NCBI GenBank assembly: GCA_035275405.1
Contig: DATEMU010000005.1
Location: 247,381-311,380, forward strand
Direction: 5' to 3'
Length of the DNA stretch: 64,000 bases
Source: Phycisphaerae bacterium
Lineage (GTDB): Bacteria > Planctomycetota > Phycisphaerae > UBA1845 > UTPLA1
Part shown: positions 52,899 to 61,236 of the stretch, one piece after another
Layout: the number at the start of each line of letters is the position of its first letter
Numbering within the stretch: the stretch's first letter is position 1
The notes under the pieces: model-generated
What the model was told of the DNA's origin: nothing
Seen by the model: the letters and a program-made list of their open reading frames with translations, nothing else
The model's database searches: none
Translations under genes and position numbers: made by a program

Positions 52899-53462
52899 AT
52901 GGACCCCGACACGTCTGGCGATGTCACGCGTCTGTTGGCCAGCATCAAGGGAGGGAGCCACGATGCCCTGGCGAAGGTGTTGCCCCTCGTCTACGACGAA
53001 TTGCATACCCTCGCCGAGCGGGCCCTGCGCGGGGAACGCCCCGATCACACGCTGCAGCCGACCGCGCTTATAAACGAGGCGTATCTGCGCCTCGCGGATC
53101 AGTCCGGCGTAAAGTGGCAGAGCCGGTCGCACTTTGTCGCCGTCGCGGCGACGATGATGCGCCGCATCCTCGTCGATCATGCCCGCGCGCATATCGCCCA
53201 AAAGCGCGGCGGCGGGCAGACCCGCATTGAACTGAATGAAGCCGTCGCCGCCGGCGAGACAAAGTCCATCGACTTGGAAGCCCTCGACGAAGCCCTGGCC
53301 GAACTCTCCCGCCTCGACGAGCGGCAGGGGCGAATCGTCGAAATGCGCTACTTCGGCGGCCTGTCCGTCGAGGAGACCGCCGGGCTATTGGACATCTCCC
53401 CGGCGACCGTCAAGCGTGAGTGGAACTCGGCAAAAGCGTGGATGAAGCGTCGAATGCAATAG
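52899..53462 (+). CDS. ECF sigma factor
   Basis: The 187-residue protein from ATG 52899 has sigma2 (LVYDELHTLAERALRG) with LQPTALINEAYLRLADQSGV, then sigma4 (LDERQGRIVEMRYFGGLSVE, LLDISPATVKREWNSAKAWM). This is the group common in planctomycetes and acidobacteria whose gene stands next to a large Ser/Thr kinase. No anti-sigma gene is present; regulation through the kinase gene that follows (54 bases) is plausible. The long open frame upstream is a shadow. Confidence 0.88.
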   Translation: MDPDTSGDVTRLLASIKGGSHDALAKVLPLVYDELHTLAERALRGERPDHTLQPTALINEAYLRLADQSGVKWQSRSHFVAVAATMMRRILVDHARAHIAQKRGGGQTRIELNEAVAAGETKSIDLEALDEALAELSRLDERQGRIVEMRYFGGLSVEETAGLLDISPATVKREWNSAKAWMKRRMQ

Positions 53463-53515
53463 ACGCATGAGCCGTTGGACCGACGGCTGACGCGTTTACA
53501 GGGTGGGGATAACGC

Positions 53516-56083
53516 ATGACGCCGGAACGCTGGCAGCGCCTGAAGAACGTCATCGAATCGGCCCTTGAACGGGAGCCCGCCGCCCGCGGTGCGTTCCTGT
53601 TGGAGGCGTGCGGCCAGGACGCGACGCTGCGCGCCGAGGCCGAGTCTTTCGTCGCCGCCCACGATGACGACCCCAGTTTTTTGGAGGACTCGGCCGAAGG
53701 ATTATGGAAGGCCATCGCCGCGCGGGGTGGAAAGACCCCATTGCCGATCGAGCCGGGCCGCGCGCTCGGTGCGTACCAGGTCGTTCGGCCCATTGCCAGC
53801 GGCGGCATGGGCGCCGTCTATCTCGCCGTGCGGGCCGACGACGCCTATCGCAAACAGGTTGCCATCAAGGTCATCCGCACCGATTCCTTGGGAGATTCCC
53901 GACATCGGGACGAACTTCAGCGGCGCTTTCGCACGGAACGCCAGACGCTCGCTAATCTCGACCACTCCAATATCGCCCGGCTCTTGGACGGCGGCGCCAC
54001 GGACGACGGTCTTCCTTTTCTGGTCATGGAATACATTGAGGGTCGATCGATCGATCAGTTTTGCGACGATCAGCGGCTTTCCACCACGGACCGCCTGGAA
54101 CTATTCAGCAAAGTATGCCAGGCCGTGAGCTATGCGCACCGCAGTCTCGTCATCCATCGCGATCTCAAACCCAGCAACATCCTCGTGACCGCTGACGGAG
54201 AGCCCAAGTTGCTGGACTTCGGGCTGGCGAAGCTGCTCGATCCAGATTCCTCCGCCCTCGCAGCGACGTTGACGCGCACCGGACTGCAACCCCTGACGCC
54301 CGCCTACGCCAGCCCGGAGCAAATCCGCGGCGAACCCGTTACGACTTCTACGGATGTGTATTCGCTCGGCGTCATCCTCTTTGAACTCCTCACCGGCCAC
54401 CGGCCATATCGCGGCTCCACGGTGGCGATGCACGATCTCGCGCGGCTGATTTGCGAGCAGGAGCCGGACCGGCCCAGTCAGGCGGTGACCCGCGTCGAGA
54501 AAACTGATGATCATCATCCCGCGGTCACGCCGGAATCAATCAGCCAGACGCGCGACGGCCGCCCCGAGCGCCTTCGCCGCCGCCTGGCGGGCGATATCGA
54601 CACCATCGTGCTCAAGGCGCTGCGCAAGGAACCGGCCCGGCGGTACGCGTCCGTCGAGCAATTTGCCGAGGACATCCGCCGTCACCTGCGCGGCGAGCCG
54701 ATCCTGGCCCGGCCGGGAACCTGGACCTATCACACGACAAAGTTCGTTCGCCGGCATCGAGCCGGTGTCATCGCAGCCGCCCTTGTCCTTCTTTCCTTGT
54801 CAGGCGGTCTGGCCGTCGCCTTTTGGCAATTGCGAGAGGCACAGCGACAGACGCTGATCGCGCAACACCAGACGGAGGAGGCGCGGCGACAGGCGCGAGT
54901 GAAGGGGAAGACGATCGACCATTGGAAACATCTCTTTCGACCGGACCGTTTGAGCGACGAGTTTGCGATGGACGCCGGAGTGAACTGGTCTCGACGTGGC
55001 GATATGAAAGGTGCTACGCTCGACAGTTTCATCACCGCGGGAATCGAGAGTATTCCACAAATCAAGGACGATCCGCTGACCGAAGCCGAGATGCGCGAGC
55101 AGATGGCGAGCATCTGTGCCGACGTGCACCGTTTCGAAGATGCTCGTTCGCTGCACGAGCAGGCGTGGAAGATTCGCCAAAGGGAACTGGGCAACGACGA
55201 CGCCACGACTTTGGAGTCGATGGCCAATGTCGGCTTCGCCCTGATGATGTTGAACAATTGGAAAGAGGCCCGGCCCCTCCTCACCGAGGCCGTCGAAGTC
55301 GGCGGGCGGGTTTGGGGACCGACGAACACAAACACGCTCGCCGCCATGATGAACTTGGGCGTTGCGGAGTCCAATCTAGGCGAGGGCCGGAAGGCCGAGA
55401 CCCATTTCCGCAAAGTCCTGGAAGAATACCGCGCGCAGTTCGGCGAAGAAAACGAGCCTACCCTGCGGGTCATGAACTTGTTAGGCAAGCTGCTGGCGGA
55501 TCGCGGCGCATTCGATGAGGCTCGGACCATGCTCGAACGGACCATCGCGATCAGCAAGGACTATCCCCAGCGCGGGGCGGATCATCAGGCGACGTTGGAA
55601 GTCATCAACAACCTGGCGGGGCTCTACTACCGGGAGAACAAACTTGCAGAGGCGACCGACCTGTTCCGTGAGGTGTTCGAGGGCTGTCAGCGCGCGCTGG
55701 ACAACGACGATCCGCTCACGCTCAAGGTGGGCAACAATCTCGCCCATTGCCTGATCAAATTGGATCGCCTCCAGGAGGCAGAGACGATTCTCGATTTCGT
55801 CGTCGGACAGGCGGACATCGTCCTGTCCAAGGACGATTTCGACGTCGCGCTCTTCCGCGGCAACTATGGCGAATGCCTCACGAAGCTGGGGCATTGTCGC
55901 GATGCACAGGGCCATCTTGATGCGTCCTACAAGGTGGTTGCGAACAAAGTTGGGCCATCGCACCCCGCCACGCAAAAGGCCATCCTGCGGCTGGCTGAAT
56001 ATCACGAAAAATGCGGTTCGGCAGAACAGGCCCGCGACTACCGGGCCCTGCTGGAACCCGCCCCCGCCATGGCGGGAAAGTGA
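53516..56083 (+). CDS. Ser/Thr protein kinase with TPR repeats
   Basis: The 855-residue kinase has a helical N-terminal region (1-80), a kinase domain at about 83-390 (glycine loop IASGGMGAVY near 95, lysine VAIKVIR near 115, HRDLKPSN near 213, DFGLAKLL near 234), one membrane helix near 417-437, and tetratricopeptide repeats from about 500. These include ATTLESMANVGFALMMLNNW and NTLAAMMNLGVAESNLGEGR. The kinase part is cytosolic and the TPR part outside. It starts 54 bases after the ECF gene and is the likely partner of that sigma factor. Confidence 0.9.
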   Translation: MTPERWQRLKNVIESALEREPAARGAFLLEACGQDATLRAEAESFVAAHDDDPSFLEDSAEGLWKAIAARGGKTPLPIEPGRALGAYQVVRPIASGGMGAVYLAVRADDAYRKQVAIKVIRTDSLGDSRHRDELQRRFRTERQTLANLDHSNIARLLDGGATDDGLPFLVMEYIEGRSIDQFCDDQRLSTTDRLELFSKVCQAVSYAHRSLVIHRDLKPSNILVTADGEPKLLDFGLAKLLDPDSSALAATLTRTGLQPLTPAYASPEQIRGEPVTTSTDVYSLGVILFELLTGHRPYRGSTVAMHDLARLICEQEPDRPSQAVTRVEKTDDHHPAVTPESISQTRDGRPERLRRRLAGDIDTIVLKALRKEPARRYASVEQFAEDIRRHLRGEPILARPGTWTYHTTKFVRRHRAGVIAAALVLLSLSGGLAVAFWQLREAQRQTLIAQHQTEEARRQARVKGKTIDHWKHLFRPDRLSDEFAMDAGVNWSRRGDMKGATLDSFITAGIESIPQIKDDPLTEAEMREQMASICADVHRFEDARSLHEQAWKIRQRELGNDDATTLESMANVGFALMMLNNWKEARPLLTEAVEVGGRVWGPTNTNTLAAMMNLGVAESNLGEGRKAETHFRKVLEEYRAQFGEENEPTLRVMNLLGKLLADRGAFDEARTMLERTIAISKDYPQRGADHQATLEVINNLAGLYYRENKLAEATDLFREVFEGCQRALDNDDPLTLKVGNNLAHCLIKLDRLQEAETILDFVVGQADIVLSKDDFDVALFRGNYGECLTKLGHCRDAQGHLDASYKVVANKVGPSHPATQKAILRLAEYHEKCGSAEQARDYRALLEPAPAMAGK

Positions 56084-56093
56084 GGGTATGAAA

Positions 56094-57161
56094 ATGAAGC
56101 GAGCGAACGTACGAATCAAATCGGCCTTTCTGTCCGCGCTGGTACTGGCCATGGTCGTCTGGGTCAACGCGGGCAGCTTGACGCCGCCTGCCGGCCCCGT
56201 CGCTCCAACCATGAAGGATCTGGCAACGGTCGAGCCCCGCACCCCCATCTCCTTCATTCCTCTTACGATCAGCGGGCCCGGCTCCTACTACCTCACCCGG
56301 GACCTCACGGGCACCGCCGGCGCGCACGGCATCATCATCGCCTCCAGCGATGTCAGTCTGGACTTTCGCGGCTTCACGATTCGCGGCATCCCCGGTTCGC
56401 TCAACGGCGTCCACGTCTCCGGCGCCCGCAGCAGGATCAGAATCGAAAACGGCAACGCGACCGGCTGGGGCGGCGACGGGATCAACACACTGACCTCGGA
56501 CAAGACGCAGGTCATCATGTTCATGTCCCAGGGCAACGGCGGATCGGGAGTCAATACCAACGGCGGAACGACGGTCCTGTACATGAGCTGCAACAACAAC
56601 ACGGGCCCCGGCCTCTCGATTGGCGACAAGTGCATCTGCAAGGACGCGGAGTGCTGCGGCAATGGACAGGACGGCATCCGCACCGGCAGCGGCTGCAAGA
56701 TCGAGGACTGCGTTGCGTCGTCCAACGGCGGCAACGGGATCAACGCGGGAGCGGGAAGCATCGTGACGATCTGCGACACGCAGTCCAACGACGCCAACGG
56801 CATCAGCGCCGCGGTCGGATGCAGCGTCACGAATTGCAACGTCCGGTCCAACACCGCGCACGGCATTGAGGCGGCGGGTCAGTGCCTCGTGCTGGAGAAC
56901 AACGCCACGGCCAACGCCACGGGCATCCGCGTGTTCAGCTCTTCCACGGGCGGAACGCGCGTGGAGTCCAACAATGCCGCCTTCAACACGACCTTCAACT
57001 TCGACATCGCCTCGCCGGCGAATTTCATCGTCAAGAACAGCTCCGCCGGCCCCGGCACGGGCTACAACATCGTCGCGGGCAACGATTTCGGGGCAATCAT
57101 CAGCCTCGGCGGCGGAGGCCCGTTCACGGTCGCAAACACCTGGGCGAATTTCGATTATTGA
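56094..57161 (+). CDS. Secreted right-handed beta-helix protein
   Basis: The 355-residue product has an N-terminal signal (SAFLSALVLAMVVWVNAGS) and then a NosD-like parallel beta-helix: GAHGIIIASSDVSLDFRGFT, GSLNGVHVSGARSRIRIENG, and repeating NGGNGINAGAGSIVTICDTQ and NANGISAAVGCSVTNCNVRS units of about 22-24 residues. ATG 56094 has GAGGG seven bases upstream; ATG 56088 is too close to it. Such proteins bind or cleave polysaccharides. It may belong to the ECF/kinase unit. Confidence 0.75.
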   Translation: MKRANVRIKSAFLSALVLAMVVWVNAGSLTPPAGPVAPTMKDLATVEPRTPISFIPLTISGPGSYYLTRDLTGTAGAHGIIIASSDVSLDFRGFTIRGIPGSLNGVHVSGARSRIRIENGNATGWGGDGINTLTSDKTQVIMFMSQGNGGSGVNTNGGTTVLYMSCNNNTGPGLSIGDKCICKDAECCGNGQDGIRTGSGCKIEDCVASSNGGNGINAGAGSIVTICDTQSNDANGISAAVGCSVTNCNVRSNTAHGIEAAGQCLVLENNATANATGIRVFSSSTGGTRVESNNAAFNTTFNFDIASPANFIVKNSSAGPGTGYNIVAGNDFGAIISLGGGGPFTVANTWANFDY

Positions 57162-57290
57162 GAATCGAGGGGCGCGCGGCGCTCGACTTGTTCCGCGGCT
57201 TGAGTATCCCTACGACCTCAGGTCTCCCATTACTCGTTTACTCAGCTCGCTCCTGAGCTGATACCCGACCCTTTCCCGCGTTTATGGATG

Positions 57291-57423
57291 AGCCGCCCCT
57301 CCGAAATGCGGAGAGAGCCACAATTCGGCGAGGCGGCTAACACAGGAAATGCCTTCTCCTTCCGTACGCCGCCAGGGGGTGGCGACCGACCGGAATCGTT
57401 CCGTACCCCCGGAGGTAATTCTC
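57291..57423 (+). promoter_or_regulatory. Structured 5' leader, copy A
   Basis: AGCCGCC (57291-57297) pairs with GGCGGCT (57332-57338), enclosing the hairpin CTCCG/CGGAG (57299-57313). ACAGGAAA (57342), TTCCGT (57360) and CGACCGGAA (57387) follow, and GGAGGT comes just before ATG 57424. Copy B has the same blocks at the same spacing (27 and 37 bases for the last two). TTCCG can pair with either the upstream GGAA or the downstream CGGAA. Confidence 0.6.
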
Positions 57424-58485
57424 ATGTCGCGAAACCGCTTGAGATGGTATGTCGCGAGTACGCTTTTGATGGTCGTGTCGCCGGCCTGGGGGCAGATCAA
57501 GTGGGCCCAGCCTTGGCACCATCCCGATGGGCCGGTGCCCGATACCCGGGTGCAGACCTGCGGGACGCCGGACATCGTGACCGTGATCGCGCTGGACGAC
57601 TTCATGTGTACGCAGACCGGGCCCATTACGTGGGTGACTTGGTCGGGTGATCTACCCGAGGGCCCAGCGCAGCGCTTCCGGCCGTTTTTCATCAGGATTT
57701 GGAACCACATTAACACCCCCTGCACGCCTTGCGGAAACCCGGGCATGCCGCTGATGTCGTGGTGTGTCGTCCCGCATTCCAAGAAGATCGGCATCAACTG
57801 TGACGGGAAAACCGTCTGGGGCTTTTGGACACCGTTGAGCCCGGCGTTTACCCAGACGGCGGGAACGCATTACTGGCTGCAAATCTCCGAGATCGATCTG
57901 CCCACGGCGGCGCCACCGTCGGCAGGAAGCATCAATCCCGGTCTGGTCGATTTCCGATGGAGCACCTATCACCCGTTCGACAGCGCGTTCGACGCCGATC
58001 CGCTGTGTCCGGCAATGTTCCTGGTACCCCCCAATCCCGGCGTTCCCGTGGCGAGTTGCGATCTGGGCGCCATCTGCGCGCCGCATCTCAATCCCGCAGG
58101 CTTCGCCAATGGGCCGGACTTGGCCTTTAAGCTGGGAACGACGCTGGTCGCGGGCGCGATCCTCGCGCCGACCCTGCCGCTGCCTCCGCCGACCGTCTTC
58201 CTGGCCGAGTTTCGAGCAACGACGGGAGGCGAGGTCCTCTACACGGACCTCGTGGAACCGGCGGATGACGGGATGTACGCCATTGATCCGGGGCTGGAAG
58301 ATGGAAGCTATTTGATGACCCTGCGGGGCATGGGCATGGGCGCCCAGACTCGCCCCATCGCGATCGGCGGTGGCGTGGCGATGGGCGCGGATTTTGTCAT
58401 CGACCGGTTTGGCGATCTCAATAACGACGAGCTCGTCGACGGCACGGATATTCCCATCATTGTGGGCGGCCTTTTGGCCCCGTAG
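57424..58485 (+). CDS. Secreted protein with EF-hand-like C-terminus (paralogue A)
   Basis: The 353-residue product has a signal peptide (ASTLLMVVSPAWGQ). Its beta-rich domain with several cysteines contains IALDDFMCTQTGPITWVTW near residue 55 and HYWLQISEIDLP near residue 150. The C-terminal motif GDLNNDELVDGTDIPIIVGG is a dockerin/EF-hand-like calcium loop that ends at the final residues. The paralogue at 58795 shares IAMDDF, YWLQISEID and the tail. GGAGGT eight bases before ATG 57424 fixes the start. The role is unknown; surface or extracellular placement is likely. Confidence 0.65.
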   Translation: MSRNRLRWYVASTLLMVVSPAWGQIKWAQPWHHPDGPVPDTRVQTCGTPDIVTVIALDDFMCTQTGPITWVTWSGDLPEGPAQRFRPFFIRIWNHINTPCTPCGNPGMPLMSWCVVPHSKKIGINCDGKTVWGFWTPLSPAFTQTAGTHYWLQISEIDLPTAAPPSAGSINPGLVDFRWSTYHPFDSAFDADPLCPAMFLVPPNPGVPVASCDLGAICAPHLNPAGFANGPDLAFKLGTTLVAGAILAPTLPLPPPTVFLAEFRATTGGEVLYTDLVEPADDGMYAIDPGLEDGSYLMTLRGMGMGAQTRPIAIGGGVAMGADFVIDRFGDLNNDELVDGTDIPIIVGGLLAP

Positions 58486-58520
58486 AGTCCCTGGCTGACT
58501 TCTCCTCCTGTCCATCGAAC

Positions 58521-58551
58521 GCGCCGGCGGTTTTCATACGACTGCCGGCGC
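58521..58551 (+). terminator. Hairpin after paralogue A
   Basis: GCGCCGGC and GCCGGCGC form an eight-base stem with a 15-base loop, about 35 bases after the stop at 58485. The following bases are CATTCGTATTTGT, a weak T-tract. Confidence 0.45.
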
Positions 58552-58658
58552 ATTCGTATTTGTAGCGCCGCCTGACGCGGACGCTCCCGTTCGCACTGCC
58601 TCGTCGGCATTTCCATCTTTTTTGAGCCCGTTCTCTCGCTGTTTTCGCGTCTATTTTT

Positions 58659-58794
58659 GGAGCCGCCCCTTCCGGATCGTCAGTCAATCGGTGATTCGGG
58701 ATGGGCGGCTCCAACAGGAAAGTGGTCGCGTTCCGTGGCGAACCGGCGTGTGCCGATCGACCGGAACCTCAACATGCCCGAGGAGGCAATATCA
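58659..58794 (+). promoter_or_regulatory. Structured 5' leader, copy B
   Basis: GGAGCCGCCC (58659-58668) pairs perfectly with GGGCGGCTCC (58703-58712). The blocks ACAGGAAA (58714), TTCCGT (58731) and CGACCGGAA (58758) and the AGGAGG site repeat those of copy A. This 310-base intergenic stretch also holds the terminator at 58521. Confidence 0.6.
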
Positions 58795-59790
58795 ATGATG
58801 CGAATCACAACCGGTTGGGGTTGGACAAGTGCCCTTCTCCTATTGACGTCGCCGCTATTGGCCCAGAATCAACCGTGGAGGGCGCCGAACGGCGCGCTCT
58901 CATCGACCGTCATCACCTGCACTTCTCCTCAGCCGTTGCAAAGGATCGCCATGGACGATTTTCAGTTCTCCGCTACCACGGTCATCAAGAAGATCCGCTG
59001 GTGGGGCGTCGTCCTGGATCCCAATCAGAACCAGCTCACGCGGACTTTCTACATCGCCATTTGGGGAAACAACACGGCGGGGCCTTGCCCGGCGGGGTGC
59101 AATCCTTCCACGGTCCAGGCCTTCTGGTGCCTCAAACCCTCCTATGCCTACGCCGGCCTGGACTGCCAGGGCCGCAAGGTCTATCGCTTTACCGTCTGCC
59201 TGCCCGGCGGCGGCTTCGCGGCGCTCACCGCCTTCAAATATTGGCTCCAAATTTCGGAAATTGACACCGACAGTCCCCGCTCGGGCGTGGAGGACTTCCG
59301 GTGGTCGGGCTATCGCGACCCGCAGGAGGCCGATCACACCCGTCTTTGTGACGCCCAACAGCGCGACGCCGGCGGCGCCATCTTCTGCACGATATTCGAC
59401 GATTGCAGCCCGCCGGTGGAGACCGACCTCTCGTACGTGCTCTATACATCGTGCTACGGCGTTCTCCTTCCTCCGGTCATTCTTCCCCCCATTACCGGTC
59501 TGCTCGAGTTCCGGGCGCCCGGACTGCCGAATAGCCCGCCGCTCATGGTCGAGTGCGTGCAGTTCGACGAAGAAGGCCAGGGTCACATCGAGACCGAACT
59601 TCCCGACGGCGATTATGAAGTCACGTTCATCGGAATGGGCATGGTGCGGCCCAAGACGATGTTGATGATCCAAAACGGCGAGGGCACGTCGAGTTTCTTC
59701 GATGTCTTCGTCGGCGACCTGAACAACGACGGCTACGCCAACGGTATGGACATGCAGCCGTTCACCGACGGTCTGCTGATGGGGCCGTAG
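58795..59790 (+). CDS. Secreted protein with EF-hand-like C-terminus (paralogue B)
   Basis: The 331-residue product has a signal peptide (TSALLLLTSPLLAQNQ). A beta-rich domain contains IAMDDFQFSATTVIKKIRWW near residue 50, FKYWLQISEIDTDSPRSGVE near residue 145 and several cysteines. The C-terminus is VGDLNNDGYANGMDMQPFTD, the calcium-loop motif. Many planctomycete secreted proteins share this tail, which probably sorts or anchors them. AGGAGG eight bases before ATG 58795 sets the start; ATG 58798 also exists. It is a paralogue of the gene at 57424. Confidence 0.65.
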   Translation: MMRITTGWGWTSALLLLTSPLLAQNQPWRAPNGALSSTVITCTSPQPLQRIAMDDFQFSATTVIKKIRWWGVVLDPNQNQLTRTFYIAIWGNNTAGPCPAGCNPSTVQAFWCLKPSYAYAGLDCQGRKVYRFTVCLPGGGFAALTAFKYWLQISEIDTDSPRSGVEDFRWSGYRDPQEADHTRLCDAQQRDAGGAIFCTIFDDCSPPVETDLSYVLYTSCYGVLLPPVILPPITGLLEFRAPGLPNSPPLMVECVQFDEEGQGHIETELPDGDYEVTFIGMGMVRPKTMLMIQNGEGTSSFFDVFVGDLNNDGYANGMDMQPFTDGLLMGP

Positions 59791-59827
59791 CCCGGCGAAT
59801 CTCTGGCAACTTCATCTCCTCCTCTCC

Positions 59828-59864
59828 CACACCGGCGGCCCCAAAGGTCGTCGGTGTGTTTTTT
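59828..59864 (+). terminator. Rho-independent terminator
   Basis: CACACCG (59828-59834) pairs with CGGTGTG (59852-59858), with further GC pairs inside, followed by TTTTTT (59859-59864). This is a classical terminator for the plus-strand paralogue B gene; the minus-strand gene ends just beyond it. Confidence 0.85.
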
Positions 59865-61014
59865 ACGGTGCCGCTTGGGCGGGCTTCGCGGACGGCTGCG
59901 TCGTCGGTTTCGTCGGCTCCATCTTCAACAAGCCCTCAAACTTCCCCTGGTAAACCTCATTGCCGTTCCACTCGACGCGGATGTCGGATTCCGGCGGCAG
60001 CGGCGGGCCGTTCGACACCAGCCCCCATCCCGCAACGTTTTCCGACGTTAATACGACATGCCCGCCTTCGCGGATCTCCGCATGTATCCGTGCCGGGCGT
60101 TTTCCGCCGGGCTCCGCCTCCGCCGCCAGCCACCATACGCGTGACATTCCGCCCGGAAACAAATAGTCGATGACCTTCGGCGGAGGCCCTCGACGTTGCT
60201 TCAGCAACCACTTGTAAAGCTCCGGCTCCGCGTAGGCGCGGTCCCAGCAAACATGCGCGAGATCCGGATACTCCGTATATTTCGGAGTTGCGCCCAGTTT
60301 CCGAAGCGCCCCGATCGCGTCGCGCGACCCCGACACCGAAACGTTTTGATCCAGCGCCCCATGAAATGCCCAGACCGGAAGGTCTTTGATGTTGGACAGG
60401 TATTCGTTCGGCGCAAAACCGCAGACCGGCACGATCGCCGCGAAGACGTCCGGCCGCAGCACCGCCAGCTCCCACGTGGCGATACCGCCCATGGACAGGC
60501 CGGTCAGAAAGATGCGGTCGTGATCGACGCGGTAGCTCCGATCCACTTCGTCGAGGATGGCCCAGACGGCCGCCGCCTCCGGACCCCGAAACGCATTCTG
60601 CTGTGCCTGGGGCATGACGACCAGGAAGGGAAAGCGCGTGGCGCGTTTGGAGATGTAGACCGGAAGGCCCTGCGTCGTGTGTTTGATGCCGTCCATCCCA
60701 CATTCGCCGCTTCCATGGAGGAAGAGGATGAGCGGCCAGCGATGCGTTTGGCTCGCGCCGTATTGCGGTGGCACAAATACGGCATACTTCCGGTCCCGCT
60801 GATCCTTGATTTTCAAGGTTTTAGAAACGAAACCGTTGGGCAGACGCCGCTGGCTCGTTTGCGGCGCCTGCAGGGGATAGGCCGCCGCCGCGTTCGTGAC
60901 ACCCATCAGCCCCAATAGGACGATCAAATTGCCGGGAACGCGGAAGTGCAATTTGCGATAGGATGACTCGGCAGGCCCGTTCCGAGCGGTGGGTAGGTTC
61001 ATTGCCGCCATCAT
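59863..61014 (-). CDS. Secreted alpha/beta-hydrolase esterase
   Basis: The product has a hydrophobic signal (VPGNLIVLLGLMGVTNAAAA) and a PHB-depolymerase/prolyl-oligopeptidase-like hydrolase: WPLILFLHGSGECGMDGIKH near residue 100, nucleophile GLSMGGIATWELAV, acid in HGALDQNVSVSG and histidine in PDLAHVCWDRAYAE. A C-terminal beta domain (about 290-380) ends in a proline- and threonine-rich tail. The M at 61014 was preferred to the one at 61059; the M at 61002 is also possible. It probably hydrolyses an ester in a polymer. It lies divergent from the carbamoyltransferase. Confidence 0.78.
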   Translation of the reverse strand: MMAAMNLPTARNGPAESSYRKLHFRVPGNLIVLLGLMGVTNAAAAYPLQAPQTSQRRLPNGFVSKTLKIKDQRDRKYAVFVPPQYGASQTHRWPLILFLHGSGECGMDGIKHTTQGLPVYISKRATRFPFLVVMPQAQQNAFRGPEAAAVWAILDEVDRSYRVDHDRIFLTGLSMGGIATWELAVLRPDVFAAIVPVCGFAPNEYLSNIKDLPVWAFHGALDQNVSVSGSRDAIGALRKLGATPKYTEYPDLAHVCWDRAYAEPELYKWLLKQRRGPPPKVIDYLFPGGMSRVWWLAAEAEPGGKRPARIHAEIREGGHVVLTSENVAGWGLVSNGPPLPPESDIRVEWNGNEVYQGKFEGLLKMEPTKPTTQPSAKPAQAAP

Positions 61015-61100
61015 GCCGAGATCAATCGAAACCCGCAAGAATAACGGCCCTGCCGCCATTCACTAATACGGACCATTCCCGGTTCGTTCCCCTCTCAAAC

Positions 61101-61121
61101 GGAGGGCTTTTCCAGCCCTCC
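61101..61121 (+). promoter_or_regulatory. Hairpin in the divergent intergenic region
   Basis: GGAGGGC and GCCCTCC form a seven-base stem with the loop TTTTCCA, upstream of the extended -10 promoter. Its role (operator or terminator) is unknown. Confidence 0.35.
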
Positions 61122-61155
61122 ATTACCGGCCGTATCTCCCTTTTTGAGGGACCTG

Positions 61156-61164
61156 TGATATACT
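61156..61164 (+). promoter_or_regulatory. Extended -10 promoter of the carbamoyltransferase operon
   Basis: TGATATACT matches TGnTATAmT. The preceding CCTGTGATAT is identical to that at 23817-23826 before the glycan operon. No good -35 box is seen at the usual distance. Confidence 0.4.
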
Positions 61165-61236
61165 ATCATTTTGTTCACCCTGGCGACCTGTCGCCCGACC
61201 TAATATCACAAGCTGCTCCGGAGTGGGTGCTGCCGA

